A program made the translations under genes and the position numbers. A DNA stretch of 64,000 nucleotides, from assembly GCF_034190915.1 (NCBI RefSeq), contig NW_026947506.1, forward strand, positions 12,461,501-12,525,500, in the 5' to 3' direction. Each line of letters opens with the position of its first letter. The stretch's first letter is position 1. This DNA comes from Cavia porcellus (taxonomy: Eukaryota > Chordata > Mammalia > Rodentia > Caviidae). The notes beneath the pieces were generated by a model, which ran no database searches, was not told where the DNA came from, and saw nothing but the letters and a program-made list of their open reading frames with translations. Shown in pieces: positions 12,306 to 21,287 of the stretch.

Positions 12306-13307
12306 AAGAGAGAAAGACTATTTAAAAAAATAGTAGAGAAACAATAGAAAAACAATAGTAGTAGAAAGTTGACTTACCTAAAATGGGAATTATCCAATGA
12401 TGCTGCAAAGGAAAGAAGGCCATGTGGTGGCATCCAGGAGGCAGTGACAAATACAGAGTTAAGAATAGCACCTATTGTGCTGCAGCACAACAGTGATCTC
12501 CTTCCTTCAATACATCTGAATTCACAAGACTGAGGACTTCCAAAAACTCATGGAAATGTTAAACTAACAGCAAACAAGCAGCTTGAAATCTAGGCTTTGG
12601 AACATGGCCTTTAGCAGACATTTAATATTCGTATTGAAACAGAAATATAATCCTATTCTGTTTGATGTCAAATGCACCAAGTTGGTTGGCTCACGACATT
12701 GAGGAATGAAGTCACAAACCAAAAGTGGTTCAAAAAATTTTTTTGGAAAAAAAGAAAGAAGAATAGCCCTGGATTTTAAGGAATTATCTTCAGTGTTTTG
12801 GCCACAGACCTATTGTCAGGGGTCATTTATATAGCAAAGTCACAATGTGAGTACAATGTGGGTCTCTAACTACAGTCAACCTATAAGCTTATAGCTGCTT
12901 AACTAATATTATTCAGCAGGGGAAGGAGTCACCCAGAAAAGGTGTGTGGAAAGATCCAAGACATTTTTGTGGGAACAATAGGCCAGTTGTTCTGGTCACT
13001 GAGTATGGTAATTGATGCCTATCTGGACCCCCCTGGAGGGGGTGGTGGTAAGTGTAGTACATTTCAAGCTATCATTTTTCTCTTCAGGAGGCATGTAGAC
13101 ATGGTCACTGCATCTTCTTCACATCTGGCTTTCTTCAGCTGTGCCTCTAGCAGTGATTTTTGTATTTAGTTTTTTCATTGACGCTTTGAGGTTCCAGATC
13201 CCCTCTGATGGTATATCAATTTCTGTCTACATTGACATCCTTTGCTAAAACCACAATATTATTTGAATGGATAAAATGATGTTTATACATTTAAAAATAT
13301 TCTTTAA
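12306..13307. other. Intergenic, nothing recognised
   Basis: Unassigned AT-rich sequence. An ORF at 12942-13169 has no recognisable domain and is of chance length. Confidence 0.4.
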
Positions 13308-13397
13308 TAGAGGACAGAGATTTAGCTCAGAAGTACTTCTTTCTTCTACCTGGCAAGTGCTCCGTTGTAACTTTGATCCCTGTTACCTAAAAAAAAA
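13308..13397 (+). mobile_element. Degraded ID-like SINE
   Basis: AGAGATTTAGCTCAG start, a degenerate core, a 'TTTGATCCCTGTTACC' B-box region and an A-rich tail. It is more diverged than the copies at 7239 or 33165. Confidence 0.65.
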
Positions 13398-13521
13398 GTA
13401 ACTTAAACTGCAAAAGAGAAAATAATTTCATTTTTGAAAATATAGTTTAATAAGATTTAGAACTAAATATGTCAGTGGCAAATTAAATATTGGTAATAGT
13501 CCTATTTAGTATCTAAAGTGA

Positions 13522-13611
13522 TTGGGGCTAGGCATTGAGCTCAGGGGTACAAGGAGGTTCCTCGCAGGTACAAGGTCATGAGTTCAATCCCTCATCCAAA
13601 AAAAAAAAAAT
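13522..13611 (+). mobile_element. Degraded ID-like SINE
   Basis: GGGGCTAGGCATTGAGCTCA start, 'CATGAGTTCAATCCCTCATCC' B-box region (19 of its bases clearly SINE-like) and a run of 13 A. It lies 125 bp from the preceding SINE in the same orientation. Confidence 0.65.
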
Positions 13612-13989
13612 CGACATTTGTCAATGATGCAGTGCTATGAGCACAATTATTGAAACTGATACTTGTTAATTAAAAAGCTCAATTTTTTTTTTGTGATCTA
13701 CAAAATATCTATGGATAACAGGGCAATTACAGTGAATGATATATTGTCCCCTACAGGGTTGTTATTTTCTGAGTTGTTTTTATTTTTTGTTTTCCACATA
13801 CTTGTAAGGTGAAAATGTTGGCTGATGCTAGGTAGAAAAACTGATAATTATTTTTTCGATTTAATGATATATCTCACTATATCCATTAAGAATATTTTCT
13901 TTGCTACAATTATGCCAAGTGAAATTGATAAACAATTCTTAATGTTACAGGCAGCTGACTTATTTAGAAGTCCAGGCATCTGTACCATG

Positions 13990-14545
13990 ATACAGTGGAA
14001 TGAAACACCTGATCTTCTATGTATGGTATGAGTTTGTGTTCTCTAAAATGGAAGAATGAATTTTAGGAACAACAGAGTTGAAGAGCAGAATATATTTATT
14101 GAGAGAAAGTGAAAGTATTTTTCCCTAAATAGGATATTTTGGCAGTGGAATGTGAAACCAGGGGACTTTTACCTTGAGGTCAATTTCCCCTCCACTATCC
14201 AACTTACCTGTGGTGGGAAAAGAGTCCCAATCAGCTGCTTGCATATCAGCAGTGCCCCAATTAAACAACACCCCAGTTGACAACTTTATGTATGCCCCCC
14301 CACACTTTTCCAGACCCCCAGAAAGCCAGACCCCAAGTGTTCATGGGGTTCTCTCCATGGTCTTAGAATAAAGGCCATTTTGACTTTATATTCTCTTCTT
14401 TACTACACCAACAATCTTATTGGAAGCTTCTGTCTGAGCGAAAGTGGAGGGGTTCTGAGCTAGTTGCAAGGGACTCTGTCTTTTCTAGGGACTTTACAGA
14501 ATAAAATTATGTGGTGAGATATGTTTAAGGTGGGTTAGGTTAGTG
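13990..14545. repeat. Unassigned dispersed repeat, related to 15260-15490
   Basis: Segments around 13996-14075 and 14428-14540 recur in the same order at 15266-15345 and 15379-15480. The second copy lacks about 330 bp in the middle. Landmarks are 'GAATTTTAGGAACAACAG' and 'ATGTGGTGAGAT'. It could be a pair of diverged LTRs or a duplicated interspersed repeat; I cannot name the family. Confidence 0.55.
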
Positions 14546-15259
14546 AGGTTACTGAGGAAGTAAATTAGTTTCATAGGTACACAAGAATGAGTTCTATTAG
14601 CAATTTCTTGTGTAATAGAGAAGTGGAATATAAGAAAAAATAAAACTGGCCTTTTTATTTAAAGAATATGGAGAGGAGCCCACAGCCACCAAGGGTTTGG
14701 CTTTTTTTTTTTTTCTGACTGACTATGGGGTATACGTGACTTTTGACTGGATGTGGTGCTTGGATGGGACATTGATGTCATGCAGGGAGCTGATGGGAAT
14801 TTTCTTTAGGTCCCTGGGAAATTGGGAAATGAATGAGGAAGGTGTAATCATGGAAAAAAGAGGAAGTGACCATATGGGTAAGCATCCCTGGTTTGGCCTT
14901 CCACCTTTCTGAACTACCACCATGAGGTCCTTTAATTGTTTCTAGGGAAAAACTCTTTCAAAAACACCCTTCAGTTTGAATGAAGAAATGAAAATAAAGA
15001 ATTTTTGCTATCCGTCTACCTCCATGGATGGTGGTAAACCATTCACAAGAAATATTTTTAGTAATTTCCTTAATGCATTTTAGATAGGATAAGCAAAATT
15101 ACAGATAGTTAACTTTCATAAAACAGAAGAAGCATTTAAAGGCAGGGATAAAGCCCATCAATGCAAGTATCCCTTGAGAGGTGAGATCAACATTGTAGAA
15201 CACAAACTACTACTGATTTCTCTGACTTCAAGAAAGAGAAAAAATTATACTGATCTTGC
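14546..15259. other. Intergenic, nothing recognised
   Basis: No gene is visible between the two related repeat copies. If they are LTRs, this interval would be where an internal region would lie, but I find no gag or pol similarity in it. Confidence 0.35.
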
Positions 15260-15490
15260 TATAGGGGAATGAAACACCTGTACTATTAGGTCTAGTATGA
15301 GTTTGTGTTCTCTGAAGACAAAAGATGAATTTTAGGAACAACAGAAGTCAACAAAATATACTTACTGGGAGAAAGAAAGCTGTCTGAGAGAGAGAATGGG
15401 TCCTGAGCAGGTTGGCAAAGACTGTCCATTCTAGGGACCTTTATAGAGTAAAATCATGTGGTGAGATGAGTTTAACGTGGGGGAAGCTTG
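15260..15490. repeat. Second copy of the 13990-14545 repeat, internally deleted
   Basis: Same orientation and order of matching segments as the first copy, about 1.27 kb downstream. Confidence 0.55.
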
Positions 15491-15651
15491 AAACTCACAA
15501 TGCAGATGGCCATAAGATGGAACAGTACTATGGTAGCAAATAAGATTAATAGTTAAGTAAAGTTGATTACATTAGGAACAAATGGGGAAAGGAGTCACAT
15601 AGAAAGCAGGCATTTTAGGCAGCTGTGACTCTTCCCTTAGGTCTTTGGGAG

Positions 15652-15805
15652 GGTGACTTCTGCCTTCTCAGGATGATAGGAAGTATTTAGAATGTCAGTC
15701 TTTAGGATAAGGATACATTTCTTTGAATGGTGACTCCTGACTTCCTCAGAGTGCTAGGGAACTATTTAGAATATCAATCCTTTCGATATGGATGAATTTG
15801 CTTCA
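15652..15805 (+). repeat. Two-unit tandem repeat, period about 77 bp
   Basis: GGTGACTTCTGCCTTCTCAG (15652) and GGTGACTCCTGACTTCCTCA (15729) start two units. Both continue through a 'TATTTAGAAT' segment and 'GGATA/GGATG'. The copies are diverged. Confidence 0.55.
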
Positions 15806-15962
15806 TCTTTTGTCTTGAGCCTTGGGCCACAGCATGAGGTGTCTGTCTTCTCCATTGTTGCAAGGTATCTGGGATTCTGCATTGTCTCCTTGGAGGAACT
15901 AGCCCTGTCTCATTGCCAGTAAGATTTAAATAACCCAGCTGTCTGTAACTGTATGGTTTGGA

Positions 15963-16227
15963 AAATTGATTACGGATGTCTTGTGCTCTAGGTGAATGAT
16001 CTGGGTATGACACTATGCAATGAATATACCAGTGCTGCACCCTGATAGACACGTTTGAAATTTGTTTTAGTTTATTTTTTCTTTTTATCCTTAGGATAAA
16101 ATGGATTTAGAAATAGCAAGGCTAAAGTAAAGCTTTTCAGTACAAACAGTCCTCTGTGGAGCTGAGTTCAAGACTTTAGAAGAATGGCAGCTCTAGAAGT
16201 CTCTGCACTGCCGTCTATCACTTGGGA
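15963..16227 (+). repeat. Left arm of a large inverted repeat
   Basis: This arm, read in reverse complement, matches 17085-17338 almost base for base. The exceptions are one gap of roughly 13 bases and scattered substitutions. The spacer is about 0.86 kb. It overlaps the upstream end of the copy-A promoter block. Confidence 0.9.
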
Positions 16228-16324
16228 ACATGTCTTGCAGGGTGGTGTTCCTTTCTCTGTTTACTCTTTACTTAGAATGAGGGCAGTAGAACAAGAGTCA
16301 ATCAGTGATGAAGAGGTGGGCTAT

Positions 16325-16508
16325 ATGAACTGTCCAATCAAGGTGGGCCATGGCTGGCTGTGTCTTCTGTCTCTTCCGGTGTCTCAGAATGATTTGCCTG
16401 TGCTGAGTACAATACTTGTAGCAAAATGCTTGCTGGATCCATTTAGTGGTTTCGATGTCCTTTGGCCTGATTAACAAAGAATCTGAGAGACTCTGGAGCC
16501 ATGGAATG
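16325..16508 (+). promoter_or_regulatory. KZFP-type promoter and exon 1 (copy A)
   Basis: A CCAATCA box near 16336 precedes a leader ending in ATG at 16506-16508, followed directly by a GTGAGG donor. That ATG is in phase with a canonical 127-bp KRAB-A exon beginning at 19252. An upstream ATG in a strong GCCATGG context (16501-16503) is out of phase with the KRAB frame and meets a stop just after the splice, so it would reduce translation of the KRAB frame. The paralogous copy-0 leader has only one ATG here. Start and exon assignment are inferred from family structure. Confidence 0.55.
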
Positions 16509-17084
16509 GTGAGGTTGTGGATGGGAGAAATAGTGTGGAATTGGGCAAAACTAGTTTGAATTGTTTAAGAGCAGTTCCGGTGCCTGGACCCTCAGGTATT
16601 TAGGTAGCTTTCGGTTCTGAGATCCTCCAGCATTGGCCATATGTCCATCTCTGTCTGTTTTGCCTCTTGCTGTTGGCAAGGGTGATTTGGGATCCCCAGA
16701 ACCCTGGCTTCACTATGACAGCAGCACACTGTAGTATCATCTTTGAAATTCACTGCTGCCCTGGTAACTACCTTCTTTGGCAATGGAAGGAGCTTGGGGA
16801 GTCCCTGAGTCTGATACTTTTTGTAGCTGGTAGAGCAGTAATGGAGCTAGTTCTCTGCTCTCACTCCTCTGAGTAGCAGATCTGGAATGTCCAAAGTTTA
16901 TAAATGTCTGTGATGCAGGGCCTCATGGCCACAACTGCTCTCCATAAAGTTGGGCTTTCTTGTATTTATAGTGATCTCCTAAATTTACAGCATGTTCTCA
17001 TATTTTTGTCCTCATGACAGGTGTTGGCAAAGGTATGCCCATGCAAGAGTAAGAGTCAATCCCAAATGATAAGTAAGAGATGAT

Positions 17085-17338
17085 CCCAAATGATAGACTG
17101 CAGTGCAGAGACTTCTAGAGCTGCCATTCTTCTACAGTCTTGAACTCAGCTCCACAGAGGAAAAAGCTTTACCTTAGGCTTGTTATTTCCAAACCCATTT
17201 TATCCTAAGGATAAAAAGAAAAAAATAAACTAAAACAAAATTTCAAACATGTCTATCAGGGTGCAGCACTGGTATATTCATTGCATACTGTCATACCCAG
17301 ATCATTCACCTAGAGCACAAGACATCCGTAATCAATTT
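17085..17338 (-). repeat. Right arm of the inverted repeat
   Basis: Reverse complement of 15963-16227. Copy 0 has no equivalent at the corresponding place (about 9300-9320), so this arm is an insertion into copy A that copied sequence from its own upstream flank. A short direct repeat (two AATCCCAAATGATA-type units) lies at 17056-17097, at its left edge. Confidence 0.9.
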
Positions 17339-18127
17339 CTCTGAGAATTCAGATGTGTAGTGATGTGACTCAGTGGAGGAAGGCTTCCCAAACACCTGGT
17401 GAACTCCTGTGTTTTATAGAGAACAGTGCAAAAGAATTTCTGAACACTTAATTATTTAGGTGGTACTCCTGCTCACAGACTATGTTTGTTAGAACAGCCA
17501 TAAAGTTTTGAATGAGAAAAATGAAGCAAACATGAAGGTTTTATCAAGGGCAGTGTACAGTGTGCTTGCTAAAGACAAATTCCAGAAAGGGCTGCTTGTT
17601 AAATCCTTATTGAAAGATGCCTAAACTTAGGCATTTGCATAGGCATATACACATGATATCCTCCTGAATGGAAAGGAATAGGAGTGTCATTTATGAGTTA
17701 ACAGCTATGTAATAGCTTGGTTGATCATGACATTGTTTAAATATGGAAATCTTTTGCAATGGACTTTACTAAGAGGTATAAAGGAAAAGCCCTAAATTGA
17801 AAATGTTCAGGGATATCAAGAGTTAGGCATGAAGGGTTTTCTGGTTAGGGTGGATCAGAGGAGCATGGAAAGGATGTGGAAGTAACTGGCAGGGTTCAGG
17901 GTACCAATATCAGGACATACAACAGAAATCATCATCACTGAAAGTCAGGTAGTTCTTAGAGTAGGTATGAAGTTAAAGTTGCGTTCTGATTTCTTCCTTA
18001 AGGTAACACCAGCTCTGCCAACAATCAGTGTTCCACATACCTTTCAACCCATTAATTCTGTGTTCCATACTTGAGATCTAATTTTGATTATCTCTAATTA
18101 TGCCCCAGTGTCATGAAGGTGAAATTG

Positions 18128-18208
18128 GAATTTTTTTGTAACAGGGATTGAACTCATAACCTATGCTTGACCAGGCAGGCATTCGTGCCACTGAGCTAAA
18201 TACCCACC
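18128..18208 (-). mobile_element. ID-like SINE, minus strand (paralog of 9953)
   Basis: Same position and orientation in the block as the copy-0 element, with independent substitutions. Confidence 0.75.
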
Positions 18209-18365
18209 TATGAAATTGATTCCTGCATAGTATGGAAGATGTCACCATTGTTCCTCAGAAAGTGTTGAATATTGTTGGAATTTTTCTATATTGTAAGACT
18301 ATAATTTTCTAGAACAAATCAAAGATGTCTTATGCAGTCACTTTTCAAGTTTCACTTTGTCTGTG

Positions 18366-18478
18366 GGGTGTCTCAGTCAGGGTTTCTCTATTTTAGACAG
18401 ATCTGTAACTTAGAATAGCCCCAAACTCAAGGAAGTACTCCTGCACCAGCCTCCCAAGATACGTTTCTTATATCTAAT
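18366..18478 (-). mobile_element. B1-like SINE fragment, minus strand (paralog of 10198)
   Basis: Antisense B1 order, ending 'CACCAGCCTCCCAAGAT'. Confidence 0.5.
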
Positions 18479-19018
18479 GGAAAGTGATCACTTGGTGACA
18501 CTGAGCTATAATTTGCAGCTTGAGCCTGGTTTCATTGTCTATATATTTTTTACATACAGCTGTTTTCCACTAACATTTGAGTTACTATTCATATACCATA
18601 TTTGATGTTATTTCTGTTTTGTTCTATGAAAATTCATATTTCAAAATGTTTCTTAAGTATATTAAGTACAAAGAACTCAGAGGCCTAAATGAGATTTGAA
18701 GAGATATCATCTGTAGTCTATCAAACTGATTGATGAGATATTTATCTTCCTCTGTGCTTTGTGGATGCTGGTCCTGCAGGCTCCCACTGTGAGCTCTGCT
18801 TTAGAGATATTGCATAGGAACTCTTGCAATGACTCAACACAAGTATCAGTGCCCCTATTTGACTGTTACATTAGCTGTGTGTTGCAATATAGCATCAAAT
18901 TTGCAGTCTCCAAAAATGTGTATGTACACAAAATTAATGACCAAGACATGGATTTAAATTTGAGGAATTCAGTCTCCATTCAGTCTCCATTGTTTGGTTT
19001 TGTTTATTTGGATTAGTT

Positions 19019-19160
19019 TTGTTTTTTTGAGACAAATATTCTGTATGTATATCAGCTGGATTTGAACTCCTTATAGAGCTAGAATTGCCCTGATCTCACA
19101 GATGCTCTCCTGTCTCAGTGTTTTGAGTGCTGGGATTATAGATATTCATCACCATACTTT
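19019..19160 (-). mobile_element. B1-like SINE, minus strand
   Basis: Antisense B1 sequence running from TTTTTGAGACAAA to GGGATTATAGATATTCATCA. It is paralogous to 10965 and, for its right half, to 40459-40510. It lies about 90 bp upstream of the KRAB-A exon. Confidence 0.65.
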
Positions 19161-19251
19161 GCTTTTGATTCCGATTTGTATGAGAGATTTCAAGATATCC
19201 CAGACCTGGGGTCTCAGCCTTCCTTTGAGAAACATATGTATGATCCTTTAA

Positions 19252-19378
19252 GAGTCAGTGACCTTTGAGGATGTGGCTGTCAACTTCAGCAGTGAGGAGT
19301 GGACTTTGTAGAGGCCATTCCAAATGAAGCTCTACAGAGATGTGATGGGGGAAACCATTAGGAACATGGCTGCTATAG
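19252..19378 (+). pseudogene. KRAB-A exon of KZFP copy A, with a stop codon
   Basis: The exon is exactly the 127 bp typical of KRAB-A. It encodes Val-Thr-Phe-Glu-Asp-Val-Ala-Val-Asn-Phe, then Glu-Glu-Trp, and near the end Leu-Tyr-Arg-Asp-Val-Met, followed by a GTAAGG donor at 19379. These residues are the ones that normally recruit TRIM28 for heterochromatin formation. Two lesions are visible: TAG at 19309-19311, where the family usually has a Leu or Gln codon, and AA instead of AG at the expected acceptor (19250-19251). An AG one base downstream would shift the frame. The exon is therefore unlikely to give a functional KRAB domain. Confidence 0.85.
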
Positions 19379-19576
19379 GTAAGGATGACATCTCTTTGTC
19401 AGTCATGCTATCAGAATATTATTTATTGCTCATCAGAGCTGCTTCATTAAAAAGAATCAGAAAATGTTTTCAAAAATAGGACAGACCTGGTCATACTATA
19501 TCAGAAATCTAATCAAAATCTATTAATTTGTATGTATTACTGTAATGAGTCCTGTATTTCTATGTCTACAATTCAG

Positions 19577-19637
19577 GAGGACTTGGGGATAACTGGGAAG
19601 CTAAAAAAGAATGCAAAATTTACTGGAGATCATTAAG
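19577..19637 (+). CDS. KRAB-b-type exon of KZFP copy A
   Basis: A 61-bp exon between ATTCAG (ends 19576) and GTAATA (starts 19638). In phase with KRAB-A it reads Gly-Gly-Leu-Gly-Asp-Asn-Trp-Glu, resembling the short KRAB-b segment of this gene class, and contains no stop. It ends in phase 2, which joins correctly to the finger exon at 21288. It is intact in itself but lies downstream of the KRAB-A stop. Confidence 0.6.
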
Positions 19638-20748
19638 GTAATACACACTTACAAGGAGAAGGGATGTTCCTAAGTAATTAGTGAGTCAGCAGAAAAATAA
19701 CAGCCAAAGAAATGAGGCATCATTCAATTTAATATCAGTAATATTCTCCAAAGGTGTATATGCTGGAGCATGTACAATGAGGGAATTAAATCATGAAAAT
19801 ATATGTCATTGTATAAAGATGTGAGCAAAAGGCATACACTTTGAGTTTGGATAACATCCTGCCTTCAGTTTACCTACCCATGTATACATGTGAATGCAAC
19901 ACATTAATTATCTAAAAACTGTTAAGATTGCAGTAGAATTTGAAGTAAAACTGAGTGTTCGTGTTTCCAAGCCATGCTCTAGAGAATCTGTACATTCTGC
20001 TTAAAATTCTAAGTAGGTTGGTGGAATGTTAAGTGCACTCATTCTGAATATCAGTATGCAGTTGTCTCTAGAAGTTGATCCTCTCATACTTCTCCTCGAA
20101 ATATTTTCAAAAACAAAATCCACATAAAATACAGATACATGCTTACTCATATACAATGCAGATTGTTATAATGGATGAGGCCTTGAAGCAGCTTAGCTAT
20201 CTGTCACTGGATTTGTGGAGAAGTACAATGTTAGTAGACTCTGTGTGATTGTGCATTCTTATAAACCCAGCAGCACCCTAGGAATCAAATTTTGCAGAAT
20301 GGCAAATTCAAGTTCAAACTCCACAGCTTAATGATCAGTGAAAATCTCTTAAATAAAAAGCTAGAGATTTTGTGTTAACACCTGTTGTTCATTCTGAGCA
20401 TGGAAAAAACATGTGTTACATAATAAGTGAAAAAATAAATAATATGATGTCATTTTCCATAAGAAATAGGTGGGTCTTCTCACATCAATTCATTGAAATA
20501 GCCCAGCTATAAAATGTGAAAAGTCATAGGGTTTCTGTTAGATAAGAAACCAGAATATAAATTGTGCAGTGAAATGAAAGAGAGTTTATAGAGAAAGGTA
20601 CGCCTGACTGTTTGGGGAGGGAAACTACAGGTTAAGTTCAGAAGGGAAATTGTGATGGAGAAACATATCAAAATGATCAGTATGTGATATACATATGTAC
20701 CCATGCCCAAAGTGAAACTAAATATTCTGCATTTCAAAACACATCAAC
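19638..20748. other. Intron of KZFP copy A
   Basis: Non-coding, AT-rich and colinear with 40991-42090 of copy B. No further exon is visible. Confidence 0.6.
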
Positions 20749-20847
20749 CTTTTTTTTGGTCTTTTTCTTTTTTATTGGTCCCTGGGATCTAACTCATGAC
20801 TGCCTGCTTGCAAGGCAGTCATGCCGCTGAGCTAAATCCTCAGCCCC
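20749..20847 (-). mobile_element. ID-like SINE, minus strand, copy-A-specific
   Basis: T-rich head, TCCCTGGGATCTAACTCATG, TGCCTGCTTGCAAGGCAG and CTCAGCCCC end. It is absent from the matching place in copy B (about 42090), so it inserted after duplication, within the intron. Confidence 0.85.
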
Positions 20848-21015
20848 AAAAAAGTACCAAATTTAAGATTCCCAAATGTGTAACAGTCTTTTGAGAATGA
20901 TTGTTTTCAACATATTTGATAAGGCATTCCATTGATTCATTGTCAGAATTTCTTGGCAGGCATCAAAACAGAACTTGTCATTAATGCAGTCATTAACACA
21001 GAGACCCATTTCACT

Positions 21016-21270
21016 GATTTTTTTCTTCTTTTTAATTTTATTTTAAAAAGACTAAAAAAACAGAAAATGGGTAGAAATAATACTACTTTCAAAGTGAAAA
21101 TAAAGAGTAAAAAATCACTAGTCAATTATTACATATGTTGCTCACAGAAAGAGTTAGTCAAGATACAAAAGTGAAACATATGAAGTCGGGATTCAAACAG
21201 TGAGACTGCAAACAGTTTTGTTCAACTATCCAACAATAATTTAGAAATATGATCATCAATCCTATACATA
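21016..21270 (-). mobile_element. 5'-truncated L1-type 3' UTR fragment, minus strand
   Basis: The reverse complement matches the last 250 bp of the HAL1/L1-type 3' UTRs at 61540-61804 and 2390-2633. Landmarks are CAACTAGTGATTT, the GTTTGAATTCCCACTT region and the A/T-rich terminal tail. The same insertion is present at 42252-42515 in copy B, so it predates the duplication. Its truncated 5' end lies only about 15 bp from the splice acceptor of the finger exon. Confidence 0.85.
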
Positions 21271-21287
21271 ATTTTTTTTCCTTACAG

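Larger units (their letters stand above)
16100..19165 (+). repeat. KZFP 5' block, copy A
   Basis: Colinear with the copy-0 block at 8410-11100, differing mainly by the inserted inverted-repeat arm (17085-17338) and the absence of the 10817 SINE. Unlike copy 0, it continues into KRAB exons. Confidence 0.85.

Noticed and set aside
16184..16474. Frame of 96 codons as a small gene
   Set aside because: It covers the CCAAT promoter region and exon 1 leader and is not open in the paralogous copy 0.
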